A DNA stretch of 64,000 bases, taken from positions 496,001 to 560,000 of the forward strand of contig NZ_CP018812.1 in assembly GCF_001922345.1 (NCBI RefSeq). The letters are read 5' to 3'. Under the pieces are notes generated by a model. It had not been told where the DNA came from. It did not search any database and saw only the letters and a list, made by a program, of their open reading frames with translations. This document shows, one piece after another, positions 46,829-56,121 of this stretch. The stretch comes from Paraburkholderia sp. SOS3. Lineage in GTDB: Bacteria; Pseudomonadota; Gammaproteobacteria; Burkholderiales; Burkholderiaceae. Positions within the stretch are counted from its first letter, which is position 1. Each line of letters opens with the position of its first letter. Both the position numbers and the translations under genes were made by a program.

Positions 46829-47189
46829 ACAACCCGTACTCCTTGAGGATGGGAAGGACCGCCTCGGGGGTCACGGGCTTCGCAATGAACGCGATTGCGC
46901 CGAGCGCGCGTACGCGTTCCTGCGCCATCGGCTGGACGTCCGCGGACACGACTATCACGAATGTGTTCAGATCTTCGTGCTGCAGCGCTTCCAGTACCTG
47001 ATAGCCCGTCATGTCGGGCATCGTCAGGTCAAGAAACATCACCGTGGCTTTGCCGGCGCGGTACAGTGCGAGTGCTTCGCGCCCGTTCGATGCGTAGGCG
47101 ATCTCGACGTCCCAGTCCGCGGGCAGTGCTTTCGTGAGCACCTTCCGGGCAAGCAGCGAATCGTCGGCGATCACGATGGGCAAGGGCAT
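46821..47189 (-). CDS. Single-domain response regulator (CheY-like)
   Basis: The 122-residue protein is a lone receiver domain with D9/D10 in VIADDSLLARK, phosphoacceptor D54 in MFLDLTMPDM and the lysine in FIAKPVTPEAV. There is no output domain. It overlaps the CheC-like gene and is first in the operon. A hybrid histidine kinase gene lies about 660 bases away, divergent, and could be its phosphodonor. Confidence 0.93.
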   Translation of the reverse strand: MPLPIVIADDSLLARKVLTKALPADWDVEIAYASNGREALALYRAGKATVMFLDLTMPDMTGYQVLEALQHEDLNTFVIVVSADVQPMAQERVRALGAIAFIAKPVTPEAVLPILKEYGLYA

Positions 47190-47846
47190 GGCGGCAGAAT
47201 CGGTAAACGGAATTGTCTCGTGCGTATTATCGGCGGCTGTCGGCGGTTCTTTAGCAACCGGCAGGATTTACTGCGTGCAGGCGGAATGCTGCGCCCGCCT
47301 CAGGCGCACGCGGTACGAAAAAGGGCAAAGGAGTGCGACGCCGCGCCGCGTTGTGATCGACAGGCACGCAGATAGTCGCGTGCGCGTCGAAAGACGATAA
47401 TGGCCGGCATTTTTGAACCCCACCCCGTGGCAGATTTTGCGCGGCAACGGGCCTGATGCATGCCGTGCTGCCCCGCTCGCTGAATATCGCGAACTACCCT
47501 TCCGTCTCGTTTGACTGGGATGTCGGGGCGCCCTCGCGCAGTTGCGTCCGGACATGGCGGGCGCATGCATTATCTGGGGCGCAATTTTCAAAGCAAACTG
47601 GGGAAAAGGCAACTCGCCAAATTGCGGTACATCGAACAAAAGTCACTCAAGTGACAGGTCTTCCGGGGACGTTTTAACCACTAACTAATCAAATGTCGCG
47701 GTTTATACTTTTGTGTACGTTTGCGCTTCCGGATTTGTCACTGTTTCGCGGAGACTTCGGCCTATCTGAGGGAATTCGAATCGCGGTCACCGTCAGCCGC
47801 CGTATGATGGTGGAAGTCATGCCTGCCCTTTCCGACTTTTGCCGCG
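47190..47846. other. Long intergenic region between receiver operon and hybrid kinase
   Basis: This 657-base stretch lies between divergent genes. I find no convincing coding frame. It should contain promoters for both. An AT-rich part near 47670-47730 (TTTTAACCACTAACTAATC and following) is lower in GC than the rest and is the likeliest promoter region for the kinase. Confidence 0.5.
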
Positions 47847-50126
47847 GTGTCCAAGATGACTTCTGATCGGCGCGAATCGGCTGAAGAAAATCGTGACGCC
47901 GGCGACCGGTCCGAAGAGACCGTGTTTCCGGCCGTGCCCGAACACAATTTCGCGGTCCGGCGCATGACGTTGATCGCGCTACTGGTCGCGGCCATCATTC
48001 TTCCATGTGTGTTCGTCGCGGTCATGGCGTTCAACGACTTCCGGGCTCGCGAGGCGGAAGCGACCGATGTGACGCTGCGCACCGTGCGCGTTGCCGAAGA
48101 GCATGCGCTCAAGGTATTCGACATGAACGAAGCGCTCGATGCGCGCGTCGTCGATCTCGTGCAGGGTCTCGACGACGCCGGCATTCGCGCGCGCGAAGCG
48201 CAGATCCACGACAAGCTCGATTCGATCGGCGGCGGTTATCCTCAGGTCGCATCGATGTCGATTTTCAGCAGCGACGGCACGCTGCTCGCGAGCAGCCGCT
48301 TCTATCCCGCGCCGCCCTTATCGATTGCCGGGCGCGACGATTTCGTCGGCATTCGCAACGGCAGCGTGATCGAGCATGTGTCGAAGGTCATGTCCGGCTC
48401 CGCGGCGGATGGCGAAGTCGTATTCAATACCGGGGTCGCACGCCGTAACGGCGACGATGCGTTTGCGGGCATCGTCTCGGTCGCGCTGCGTACCGGATAC
48501 TTCAGCGACTTCTATCGCGACCTGCTGGGCGGCAGCGGCTCGCCGATGACAATGGGCCTGACGCGCACGGACGGTGCGGTGCTCGCGCACTATCCGCCGA
48601 GCCGCAGGGCGGACGCCGAGCCGCAGAAGTCGCCGTTCACCGAAGCGCTTGCCGAAGGCCGCCGCGCGGGTGTCGTGCGCGTGCATTCGATGCTGTACGG
48701 CGATACGCAGATCGTCGCGTTCCGGCGCGTCGGTTCCTATCCGGTGTACGTTGCGTGCGGCTATCGCACTTCGGCGATCTGGGCCGCGTGGTACCGGCAT
48801 CTGAGCGTGCTGATCCTTGCGATGTTCGTGCCGTCGGTGGTGCTGTGGTGCGTGATCTGGCTGTCCTTGAGGCGACTCGCCGCCGAAGAGGAAGCATGGG
48901 AGCACTGGCAGGCCGAAGCGTCGATGCGCCGCTCGATCGAATCCGCGTACCGGCAGTCGCGCAAGATGGAAGCGCTCGGCAATCTGGTCGGCAGCGTCGC
49001 GCACGATTTCAACAATCTGCTGATGATCATCTCGGCGAACGTCCAGATCTTGCGCAAACGGAAAGCGGCCGCATTCGACCGCGAACTGTCGGCCGTCGAG
49101 CGTGCGTTGAAAAGCGGCCAGTCGCTCACGCGCCAGTTGCTCGGCGTGGCGCGCAAGCAACCGTTGCGCAACGAAACACTCGCGATCGAACGCTGGCTGC
49201 CCGGCTGCCGCGAGCTGTTGCGCGCCTCGCTCGGGGCAAAGGTGTCGCTCGTGATGGACATCGGCATCGGCGTCTGGCCGATTCGCGTCGATGTCGCGGA
49301 ACTCGAACTTGCATTGATCAACATTGCGGTCAATGCGCGCGATGCGATGCCGAACGGCGGGCGCTTCACCGTGCGTGCGAAGAACATCACGTTCCGTCAC
49401 GAGGACGGCTTTCCGCTGACTGGCAACTTCGTCCAGCTCTCGCTCGAAGACACCGGCGTCGGCATGCCGGCCGACGTGCTCGCCCGTGCCTTCGAGCCGC
49501 TTTTCACGACCAAGCCGAAAGGCATGGGCACGGGCCTCGGCCTGCCGCAGGTGTTTGCCTTCTGCGAACGCTCGGGCGGCCTGGCAGCGATCGACAGCGC
49601 GACCGGCGCGGGCACCTCGGTGCGGCTCTATCTGCCGCGTACGACCGGCGAGGCGGTTCAGCCGGAAGCGCCGGTCGAGCCGATCGTCGCGGAAAACGAC
49701 ACGCCGCAAGGGCTGCGCATCCTGCTCGTCGAAGACAACGACGAAGTGGCAGCGGGCACCGAAGCGCTGCTGCAGATGATGGGTCATGAGGTCACCTGCG
49801 TATTCAATGCGGATACGGCGCTGCGCCTGCTCGACGATGCGCGCGCAAAGCAGGCGAAAAGCGGCGAGCCGCTGCCGTTCGATCTTGTAATCTCGGACAT
49901 CCATATGCCCGGCAAGCTCAACGGTATCGATCTCGCGGAAGCGATCCAGCACTTCGAAACGAAGCTGCCGGTCGTGCTTGTAACCGGCTACGCGGAAGAA
50001 CTCGAGCGCGCCCGGCACGTCGACGCGCATGTGTTGCCGAAGCCATTCGATATCGCGCTGCTCGATCAGTTTCTGCAGACGCTGCAGCAGGATCTGCCGT
50101 CGTCGAATGCACATCCGACCCATTAA
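47847..50126 (+). CDS. Hybrid histidine kinase with periplasmic sensor and receiver domain
   Basis: A GTG start at 47847 (ATG three codons later is possible) gives 759 residues. Two membrane helices (about 40-62 and 315-340) flank a Cache-like periplasmic sensor. The HisKA H-box is EALGNLVGSVAHDFNNLL, and the ATPase has NIAVNARDAMPNGG, EDTGVGMPADV and GMGTGLGLPQV. A C-terminal receiver has ILLVEDNDEVAAG and D in LVISDIHMPG. The final output partner is unknown; the CheY-like protein across the intergenic region is a candidate. Confidence 0.92.
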   Translation: MSKMTSDRRESAEENRDAGDRSEETVFPAVPEHNFAVRRMTLIALLVAAIILPCVFVAVMAFNDFRAREAEATDVTLRTVRVAEEHALKVFDMNEALDARVVDLVQGLDDAGIRAREAQIHDKLDSIGGGYPQVASMSIFSSDGTLLASSRFYPAPPLSIAGRDDFVGIRNGSVIEHVSKVMSGSAADGEVVFNTGVARRNGDDAFAGIVSVALRTGYFSDFYRDLLGGSGSPMTMGLTRTDGAVLAHYPPSRRADAEPQKSPFTEALAEGRRAGVVRVHSMLYGDTQIVAFRRVGSYPVYVACGYRTSAIWAAWYRHLSVLILAMFVPSVVLWCVIWLSLRRLAAEEEAWEHWQAEASMRRSIESAYRQSRKMEALGNLVGSVAHDFNNLLMIISANVQILRKRKAAAFDRELSAVERALKSGQSLTRQLLGVARKQPLRNETLAIERWLPGCRELLRASLGAKVSLVMDIGIGVWPIRVDVAELELALINIAVNARDAMPNGGRFTVRAKNITFRHEDGFPLTGNFVQLSLEDTGVGMPADVLARAFEPLFTTKPKGMGTGLGLPQVFAFCERSGGLAAIDSATGAGTSVRLYLPRTTGEAVQPEAPVEPIVAENDTPQGLRILLVEDNDEVAAGTEALLQMMGHEVTCVFNADTALRLLDDARAKQAKSGEPLPFDLVISDIHMPGKLNGIDLAEAIQHFETKLPVVLVTGYAEELERARHVDAHVLPKPFDIALLDQFLQTLQQDLPSSNAHPTH

Positions 50127-50331
50127 GCGCGGGCTGCTGAGGTTACCGGGCCGTTTGTAAAAAGGGCGCTGCGCGCGCGTGGCAGAAACGGTCTGCTTGC
50201 GCTTTGCGCGGGCTTTGCGCCGCAGGAAATCCCGGCACGATCGTTGCGCACCTTCCCGTTAACGCCGGCTGGCGAGCGACGGCCGTAAGCTGTTGCGCCG
50301 CCGGCCTGAGCGAATCATCCGGGAGGCAGCC

Positions 50332-51798
50332 ATGCGACAGACGGTTATCGGCCTGTTCAACACTTACGCGGAAGCAGACGGTGCGCGCAACGCACTCGTG
50401 CAATCGGGCTTCGCTTATAACGAGGTCGAGTTACGGGCGAACCCCGAAACGGCGTCCGATGCGATCGCCGATGAATCGCCGGGCGTGCTCGCGAATATCG
50501 AGCGCTTTTTTTCGAGCCTTTTTTCGACGTCCGGTTCGAGTCTCGACGAACCGATAGCCGAACGCTACTCGGATGCCGTGCGGCGCGGGGCGGTGCTCGT
50601 GGCCGTCGATGCGGCTTCCGACGCGCACACGGAACTGGCGCACAACCTGTTGATGCGCCTTGGCGCGCACGACGTCAGCGAGCGCGCGCGTATCGATCAG
50701 CCGCCGCGCGGTGCCGGGCAGGCCGCACAAGTGCGGCGCGAACATTCGATGCTCGACGAGCTCGGTCTCGGCACACCGGGGGCGACACCCACCGCTGCGC
50801 AGCCGCCGAATGAGGCGTTGCGCGCGATGGAAGAAGAGCGTCGCTACGAGCACATCGACGCGCCACCGCACGATACGCCGCTCGATGACGAAGCCGCGCG
50901 GACGGCGATCGCGGCCGGCGGCCTGCCCGGATCGGGCGCGGTGCTGCGGCCCGATCTGGCCGATACCGGTCGTCGCGAACTCGACGAAGCGGCAATGCGC
51001 GAAGCGCGACTGCGTGAGCAGGTGCGTGACGTGCCGGCCACGCCGCTTGCGCCATCGTCGCAAGAGCAATTTGCGCCCCCGCGTGATGAGTTTTCGCGAA
51101 CCTCTGGCGAGGCTCCGTCGAGTGCGGGCGACGAGTCTGCGTATCCGGCGAGAACCGTGCGTGGCGCCGCGCAATATCAGTCGGATCCCGCGGACATTAG
51201 CCGGGCGACACCTCTGCCTGGCGAAGGCTTATGGCAGCGCCAGGCGGCGGAATCCGTCAGCGAGCCAGTGAATATGACCCCTCGCGCGCCGGAACCTCGC
51301 AATACTCCAAACGTTCGCGGCGATGCACAGACCGGCGCCGGGTCCGAGTTCCCGTCGGCGGGGGCCGGCTTGGGTGGCACGGCCGGCATGACGAATGAAC
51401 ATGACGCGCGCCAGCAGCTGCGCGGCGACGACTATTCGCCACCGACAGCTGCGACCAGGTCCGCCGCAAACCAGCAGGCAGTCCGCCGCGCCGGCGATGG
51501 CGACCTCGGTGCACCGATTCCCGACGAGTTTCTCGAGTACGAAGAGGATTTCCGCCTGCACTACGACGAGCAATTCGGCGCACGCGAGGGCCCGCGTTAC
51601 GACGAATACGTGCCGGCTTACCGATACGGCGCGACGATGGGACGCGACGCACGCTATCAGGATCGACCGTGGGACGACGACGTCGAACTCGAAGCGCGTC
51701 ACGACTGGGAACGCGCGGCGCCCGAGGGAAGCTGGGATCGCTTCAAGGCAGCGGTTCGGCATGGATGGGAGCGCGTGACCGGTCACCATCATCATTGA
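50332..51798 (+). CDS. Stress-type protein with YflT-like N-terminal domain and low-complexity middle
   Basis: The ATG at 50332 is preceded by GGGAGG and gives 488 residues. The N-terminus (TVIGLFNTYAEADGARNAL, then GFAYNEVELR) resembles the general-stress YflT/17M-type domain (about 1-110). The middle (about 110-420) is acidic and low-complexity, rich in Ala, Pro, Arg and Glu. The tail holds RYDEYVPAYRYGATMG, then WDRFKAAVRHGWERVTGHHHH, ending in a run of four histidines. No catalytic motif is visible. It may be a stress or desiccation protein; the C-terminal part resembles a small repeat domain seen in similar Burkholderia proteins. Confidence 0.8.
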   Translation: MRQTVIGLFNTYAEADGARNALVQSGFAYNEVELRANPETASDAIADESPGVLANIERFFSSLFSTSGSSLDEPIAERYSDAVRRGAVLVAVDAASDAHTELAHNLLMRLGAHDVSERARIDQPPRGAGQAAQVRREHSMLDELGLGTPGATPTAAQPPNEALRAMEEERRYEHIDAPPHDTPLDDEAARTAIAAGGLPGSGAVLRPDLADTGRRELDEAAMREARLREQVRDVPATPLAPSSQEQFAPPRDEFSRTSGEAPSSAGDESAYPARTVRGAAQYQSDPADISRATPLPGEGLWQRQAAESVSEPVNMTPRAPEPRNTPNVRGDAQTGAGSEFPSAGAGLGGTAGMTNEHDARQQLRGDDYSPPTAATRSAANQQAVRRAGDGDLGAPIPDEFLEYEEDFRLHYDEQFGAREGPRYDEYVPAYRYGATMGRDARYQDRPWDDDVELEARHDWERAAPEGSWDRFKAAVRHGWERVTGHHHH

Positions 51799-51963
51799 CG
51801 ACAGGCGAGCGTAACGATGATCGGCAGAACAGCGGCGCCGTGCATTCCGCGCCGCTTCCAGCGAAACCGGGTCGACGCGCCGATCGACGTGCGGCTGGAT
51901 GCACGAGTCGACACGCAGGCGGACGTCGGACGTGCGGCGCTTCAGCGATTAGATGTGGTGCTT

Positions 51964-52515
51964 TTAGACCTGGTGCTTCTTTACCCAGGCAACGAAGGTG
52001 TCGACGAAGTTCTGCAGAAATTCGCGCGTGCCGTCGTTAATGATGGCGCCGTTCGCATCGATACGCGACGGATCGTGCTTCACGAAGATTTCGGGTTGGC
52101 CCATCGTCGGCACGTCGAGATACGCGAGCACGTTGCGCAAATGCTGTTGCGCGAGCGCGCTGCCCATCGCACCCGGCGACGTTCCGCACACCGCACCCGG
52201 CTTGCCGCCCCAGGAACTGTGACCCCACGGACGCGAGCCCCAGTCGAGCGCGTTTTTCAGCACGCCGGGAATCGAACGGTTGTACTCGGGTGTCACGAAC
52301 AGCAACCCGTCGGCGGACTCGATCTGCCGTTTGAACTGACGCGCCGGCTCGGGGAAGTCCGCGTCGTACTCCTGGTTGTACAGCGGCAGGTTGCCGATCT
52401 CGACAAATTCAAATTTGAATTCGGCCGGCGCGAGGGAAATCAGCGCATGGGCAAGTTGCCGGTTGAAAGATTCGCGGCGAAGGCTGCCTACGATGACTGC
52501 AATCTGGTAAGCCAT
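51964..52515 (-). CDS. NADPH-dependent FMN reductase (flavodoxin-like)
   Basis: The 183-residue protein has the FMN-phosphate loop GSLRRESFNRQLAHAL, the second loop PEYNRSIPGVLKNALDW and the flavodoxin-like order of strands. It belongs to the NADPH-dependent FMN reductase / ChrR-like family, which reduces quinones or metals and protects against oxidative stress. It is preceded by an upstream region carrying a cluster of DnaA boxes. The physiological substrate is not decidable. Confidence 0.93.
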   Translation of the reverse strand: MAYQIAVIVGSLRRESFNRQLAHALISLAPAEFKFEFVEIGNLPLYNQEYDADFPEPARQFKRQIESADGLLFVTPEYNRSIPGVLKNALDWGSRPWGHSSWGGKPGAVCGTSPGAMGSALAQQHLRNVLAYLDVPTMGQPEIFVKHDPSRIDANGAIINDGTREFLQNFVDTFVAWVKKHQV

Positions 52516-52594
52516 AGTGTCGTTCCCATAGAGTTACGTCAGTTAAAGGTACGGCTTTGTAATCATAGCGGCATTCGCGAATACGCTTCGGGTC

Positions 52595-52655
52595 TGTGGA
52601 CAAGTCCGGTACCACGTCTGTTATCCACAGATTTCGGGGAAAACCTTGTGGATAA
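52595..52655. promoter_or_regulatory. Cluster of three DnaA-box-like 9-mers
   Basis: TGTGGACAA at 52595-52603, TTATCCACA at 52621-52629 and TGTGGATAA at 52647-52655 lie within 61 bases. The last two are perfect DnaA boxes in opposite orientation. They lie upstream of the FMN reductase gene, about 7 kb from the iteron array. Confidence 0.75.
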
Positions 52656-52868
52656 ATCGACCCTTCTCCTTGTGACTCAAGCTTGCGATCGGCTAGCGGG
52701 CGCGTGGCAAAAACTACCTGCGACGATGCATTCCAATTACGGCGCGCTGTGATCCTGTTACGGCACGCTTGCTCGGGCCTTTGGAGCGGCCGCATGTCTC
52801 GCGCCGCGCACACTTTACGTAGCGAGTTCATCGGTCGCGGGTGCAGTTTCTTACGGAGGGATAACAGC

Positions 52869-53078
52869 ATGACACGCGTTACTTCAGGTAAATCGCACGA
52901 CGAAGCAATGGCTGCTCGCAAAGGGCAACGTCAAAAGGCGCAGGAACAACCGGGCGGCGAGATGGCCGTCGAGAACACGCAGGCCGATGCGGAGCACAGC
53001 TGCGGCGAGTTGTCCGAAGAGGGCAAGAAGGTGTGGCGAACCGGCAGCGGAATCGATGGCGGCGGGAAGAGTTCTTGA
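52869..53078 (+). CDS. Small hypothetical protein
   Basis: The 69-residue frame has GGAGGG nine bases before its ATG. It is very hydrophilic (HDEAMAARKGQRQKAQEQ, then SCGELSEEGKKVWRTGSG), with a single cysteine. There is no signal peptide or membrane segment. I recognise no family. The charged, Gln/Lys-rich composition suggests a disordered small protein. Confidence 0.6.
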   Translation: MTRVTSGKSHDEAMAARKGQRQKAQEQPGGEMAVENTQADAEHSCGELSEEGKKVWRTGSGIDGGGKSS

Positions 53079-53271
53079 CGAGGCCTTGTAGCCGGATTTA
53101 AATCCGTCCAGGCGGCAAGTGAGGGAAAATGTGCGCCGAGTCCGCTAAGGCGCCTTTTCTCCCACTGATGAATACGAACTGTCCTTACAATCGGCGTCGG
53201 CAACGGCGCTTCATCCTCTACGCAGAGTCAGGTTCTCGCTGTTCGTCTCGCAGCGACGTGCGGGGGCGGGC

Positions 53272-53883
53272 ATGAGGACCCTGATCGCCGAACAGGCGTT
53301 CGACGATCCGGCCTATCTCGACCGGCTTCGCCGCGACCTGTTGCGTTTTGCGCGGCTTCAGTTGCGCGATGCGGCAGCGGCCGAAGACGCGGTGCAGGAA
53401 GCCCTGGCTGCGGCGTGGACGCAGGCCGACCGGTTTGCCGGTCAATCCGAACACAAAACGTGGGTTTTCGGCATTCTGCGTCACAAGCTCGTAGATATCC
53501 TGCGCGCGCGGCAGCGCACGATCAATCTGTCGGCGCTCGACGACGAACTCGATGGCGAAGCCTTGCTCGATCGCGAACTTTTCAAGGAAAACGGGCACTG
53601 GTCGCGCGAAGCGCAGCCTCGCTCGTGGCCGACGCCCGAACGGGCGCTGCGTCAGCAACAGTTCTGGACGCTGTTCGAGATGTGCCTCGATCACTTGCCC
53701 GAACAGATCGGGCGCGTGTTCATGATGCGCGAATTCCTCGACCTCGAAACCAATCAGATTTGCAGTGAACTGCAATTGTCGGCGAACCATTGCAGCGTGC
53801 TCATCTACCGTGCGCGCTTACGGCTGCGCGCATGCCTGACCGAAAAGGGCTTTTCCAGCGGGGACGTCGATGGGGAAGTGTAA
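53272..53883 (+). CDS. ECF-type RNA polymerase sigma factor
   Basis: The 203-residue protein has sigma region 2 (LLRFARLQLRDAAAAEDAVQ, then HKTWVFGILRHKLVDILR) and region 4 (FEMCLDHLPEQIGRVFMMRE through LSANHCSVLIYRARLRLR). This is the layout of extracytoplasmic-function sigma factors. The next gene overlaps it by 14 bases and encodes a tiny cysteine-histidine protein, probably its anti-sigma factor. Target promoters are unknown. Confidence 0.93.
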   Translation: MRTLIAEQAFDDPAYLDRLRRDLLRFARLQLRDAAAAEDAVQEALAAAWTQADRFAGQSEHKTWVFGILRHKLVDILRARQRTINLSALDDELDGEALLDRELFKENGHWSREAQPRSWPTPERALRQQQFWTLFEMCLDHLPEQIGRVFMMREFLDLETNQICSELQLSANHCSVLIYRARLRLRACLTEKGFSSGDVDGEV

Positions 53884-54076
53884 AGACATCACGCGGCTGC
53901 TTTCGGACGCGCTCGAGCGCAACCTCGAGCTGCGCGAACGGCTCGCCGTCGGCGCGCATCTGCCGACTTGCAGCGGGTGCCGCAACTTCCGCAGACACAT
54001 CGGACTGCTGCGTGCGGCCTCGCGAGCGATGAGCGGAATCGACGACGTCGATGATGCCGGCCCGCGCGAGCAATAG
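53870..54076 (+). CDS. Small zinc-finger anti-sigma-factor-like protein
   Basis: The 68-residue protein has a compact HxxxCxxC zinc motif (AHLPTCSGCRNFRRHIG), the ZAS signature. Unlike most anti-sigma factors it has no transmembrane helix, so it is soluble. The 14-base overlap with the sigma gene indicates translational coupling. It probably binds and restrains the sigma factor, with release triggered by thiol oxidation or zinc loss as in other ZAS proteins. Confidence 0.85.
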   Translation: MGKCKDITRLLSDALERNLELRERLAVGAHLPTCSGCRNFRRHIGLLRAASRAMSGIDDVDDAGPREQ

Positions 54077-54320
54077 ACGGACGCGGCGCGTGTCTCCGAT
54101 GTGAGTGCAGCTTGATTGACACGCATGCCTGTTTGACGCGATGACGAACTCGGCATGTTTGACACGCATGACACTTTTCACGGCAGCGATGCGCGTTAGG
54201 TCCAACGTGATTTGCTTATGCGAATTTATCGGTTCGCGATCGCCGGCGAGCGACTTATCGTTGACGCAACCGGTCCATGTTGCGTCCGTCTTTCGCCAGG
54301 TCGATTCCCGATCCCAAATC

Positions 54321-55292
54321 ATGATTCGTCATCCTTCCCTGACGCGCCGCGCATTTCTCGCCGGAGCCGGCGCCGCGATGGCCGCAGCGGCCCTGCCCTC
54401 CATCGCCGCTGCACGCGCCGCCACCTCCATCCGCATTGGCTATCAAAAGGCGGCAAGCACGCTCGTCCTGCTCAAAGCGCACGGCACGCTCGAGAAGCGC
54501 TTTGCACCGCTTGGCATCACCGTCAAATGGACTGAATTCCCGGCGGGACCCCAATTGCTCGAAGGCCTCAATGTCGGTTCGATCGACTTCGGTTATGTCG
54601 GCGAGGCACCGCCGGTCATCGCGCAGGCTGCCGGTGCGAACTTCGTCTACACCGCTTATGAAATCCCGACGCCGCACGCGGAAGGCATCCTCGTACATCG
54701 CGACGCGCCGATAAAATCGGTCGCCGATCTGAAGGGCAAAAAAGTCGCGTTCAACAAAGGCTCGGACGTACATTGGTTCCTCGTCGCCGCGCTGCAGAAG
54801 GCCGGTGTGCAGTACGCGGAGATCCAGCCGGCGTTTCTGCCGCCCGCCGATGCGCGCTCGGCATTCGAACGCGGCGCGGTCGACGCGTGGGCGATCTGGG
54901 ATCCGTTCCTCGAGGCCGCGAAGCGGCAGACCAATGCGCGCTTGCTGACCGACGGCGCAGGCATCGTCAGTCATCACCAGTTCTTTCTGAGCGCGCGTCC
55001 GTTCGCACAGGAAAACGCCGACGTCATTGCGGCAGTGGTCGACGAAGTCGGCAAAGAAGGCAAATGGGTACGCGGCCACAACGCCGAGGCAGCCGCGCAG
55101 CTTGCACCGATCCAGGGACTCGACGCGAGCGTCATCGAGAGCGGCCTTCGACACTACGCGCACGTGTATCGTCCAATCGACGCATCCGTGCTCGCGGAGC
55201 AACAACGCATTGCCGATGCATTTGCGCAGCTTCGCATCATTCCTCAGCAGATCGTGACGAAGGACGCGGTTTTGCAGGTAGCGAAAGGCTGA
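54321..55292 (+). CDS. Sulfonate-type ABC transporter substrate-binding protein (SsuA-like)
   Basis: The ATG at 54321 gives 323 residues with a Tat signal (TRRAFLAGAGAAMAAAALPS). The NMT1/SsuA-type domain shows IRIGYQKAASTLVLLKA, FGYVGEAPPVIAQAAG, KVAFNKGSDVHWFLVAAL and AIWDPFLEAAKRQ. It should bind an aliphatic sulfonate in the periplasm. No permease or ATPase gene is adjacent, so its partners are elsewhere. Confidence 0.9.
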   Translation: MIRHPSLTRRAFLAGAGAAMAAAALPSIAAARAATSIRIGYQKAASTLVLLKAHGTLEKRFAPLGITVKWTEFPAGPQLLEGLNVGSIDFGYVGEAPPVIAQAAGANFVYTAYEIPTPHAEGILVHRDAPIKSVADLKGKKVAFNKGSDVHWFLVAALQKAGVQYAEIQPAFLPPADARSAFERGAVDAWAIWDPFLEAAKRQTNARLLTDGAGIVSHHQFFLSARPFAQENADVIAAVVDEVGKEGKWVRGHNAEAAAQLAPIQGLDASVIESGLRHYAHVYRPIDASVLAEQQRIADAFAQLRIIPQQIVTKDAVLQVAKG

Positions 55293-55358
55293 ATTCGCTG
55301 ACGTCGGTATTTGCTGGAATATCTACCCCAAGTCGAAATCTTCTACGCGCTGTTCAAT

Positions 55359-55721
55359 TTACTCGTCGAATAGCGCTTTGACGTTTTCGGGCGGCCGGCC
55401 GATCACGGCTTTGCCGTTGCGCACGATGATCGGGCGTTGAAGCAGGATCGGGTGTTTGACGAGCGCTTCATAAAGTTGAGTGTCGTCGATATCGTCAGCG
55501 CCCAAGTTCAGGTCTTTGTACTCAGGCTCGGTACTGCGCACCATGTCGCGTACCGGGCAGCCAAGCATTCGGTTCAATTCCTTCAACTGCGCGACCGTCA
55601 ATGGCTCGCGCAGGTACTCGACGATCATGACCGGCTCGTTTGCTGCGTTGAACGACGTATCGATGAGTTCGCATGCGCCTCGCGATTTCGAGCAACGAGG
55701 ATTGTGATAGATCGTGATCAT
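55359..55721 (-). CDS. arsC: ArsC-family glutaredoxin-type arsenate reductase
   Basis: The 120-residue protein starts MITIYHNPRCSKSR with the catalytic C10, the classic ArsC motif, and has LQRPIIVRNGKAVIGRPPE at the C-terminus with the arsenate-binding arginines. Its length is close to plasmid ArsC. Related Spx/YffB proteins look similar, so arsenate reduction is likely but not certain. No other ars genes are adjacent. Confidence 0.88.
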   Translation of the reverse strand: MITIYHNPRCSKSRGACELIDTSFNAANEPVMIVEYLREPLTVAQLKELNRMLGCPVRDMVRSTEPEYKDLNLGADDIDDTQLYEALVKHPILLQRPIIVRNGKAVIGRPPENVKALFDE

Positions 55722-55942
55722 CGTGGTGGCTCCATGGTTGCGATGGGCTGTATTGAATAGCAGGCCGAAGCGGGGTCCTGGAATTTTAGCGGGCTTGCGA
55801 AACGCCAGCGAAGAGCGCCACTCCGGCCAATTCCGAACGGGCTGTGCTTTGCTCCGAGGGCGGCGAGCCTTGTGACGTTCCGATCATCGATCGTCGCCCT
55901 CCATTGCAAGGCCGCGCATCATGCGGTCTGCGCCGACACCTG

Positions 55943-55958
55943 CTTTATGCGCATAAAG
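55943..55958. promoter_or_regulatory. parS-like centromere site 1
   Basis: This is a perfect 16-bp palindrome, CTTTATGCGCATAAAG. It matches the parS type I recall for Burkholderia chromosome 2 (GTTTATGCGCATAAAC). Confidence 0.88.
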
Positions 55959-56061
55959 CCGCGCTCTGCTTGCGCGCTCATCCCCGCTCTTTGAGCGAAA
56001 CACGTGACCGCTTAAGCCGCTTAGCGCTCGACATCCACCTCATCCAGTGAAGACGCGCCGC

Positions 56062-56077
56062 CTTTATGCGCATAAAC
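56062..56077. promoter_or_regulatory. parS-like centromere site 2
   Basis: CTTTATGCGCATAAAC shares the perfect 14-bp core TTTATGCGCATAAA with site 1. It lies about 60 bases upstream of the parAB promoter. Confidence 0.88.
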
Positions 56078-56121
56078 CCAGGCCGAATCGCTAATCTGTC
56101 GCACTGTCACGACAAAATGCA

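Noticed and set aside
48318..50123. 601-codon open frame on the minus strand
   Set aside because: Antisense to the hybrid histidine kinase; no recognisable motif.
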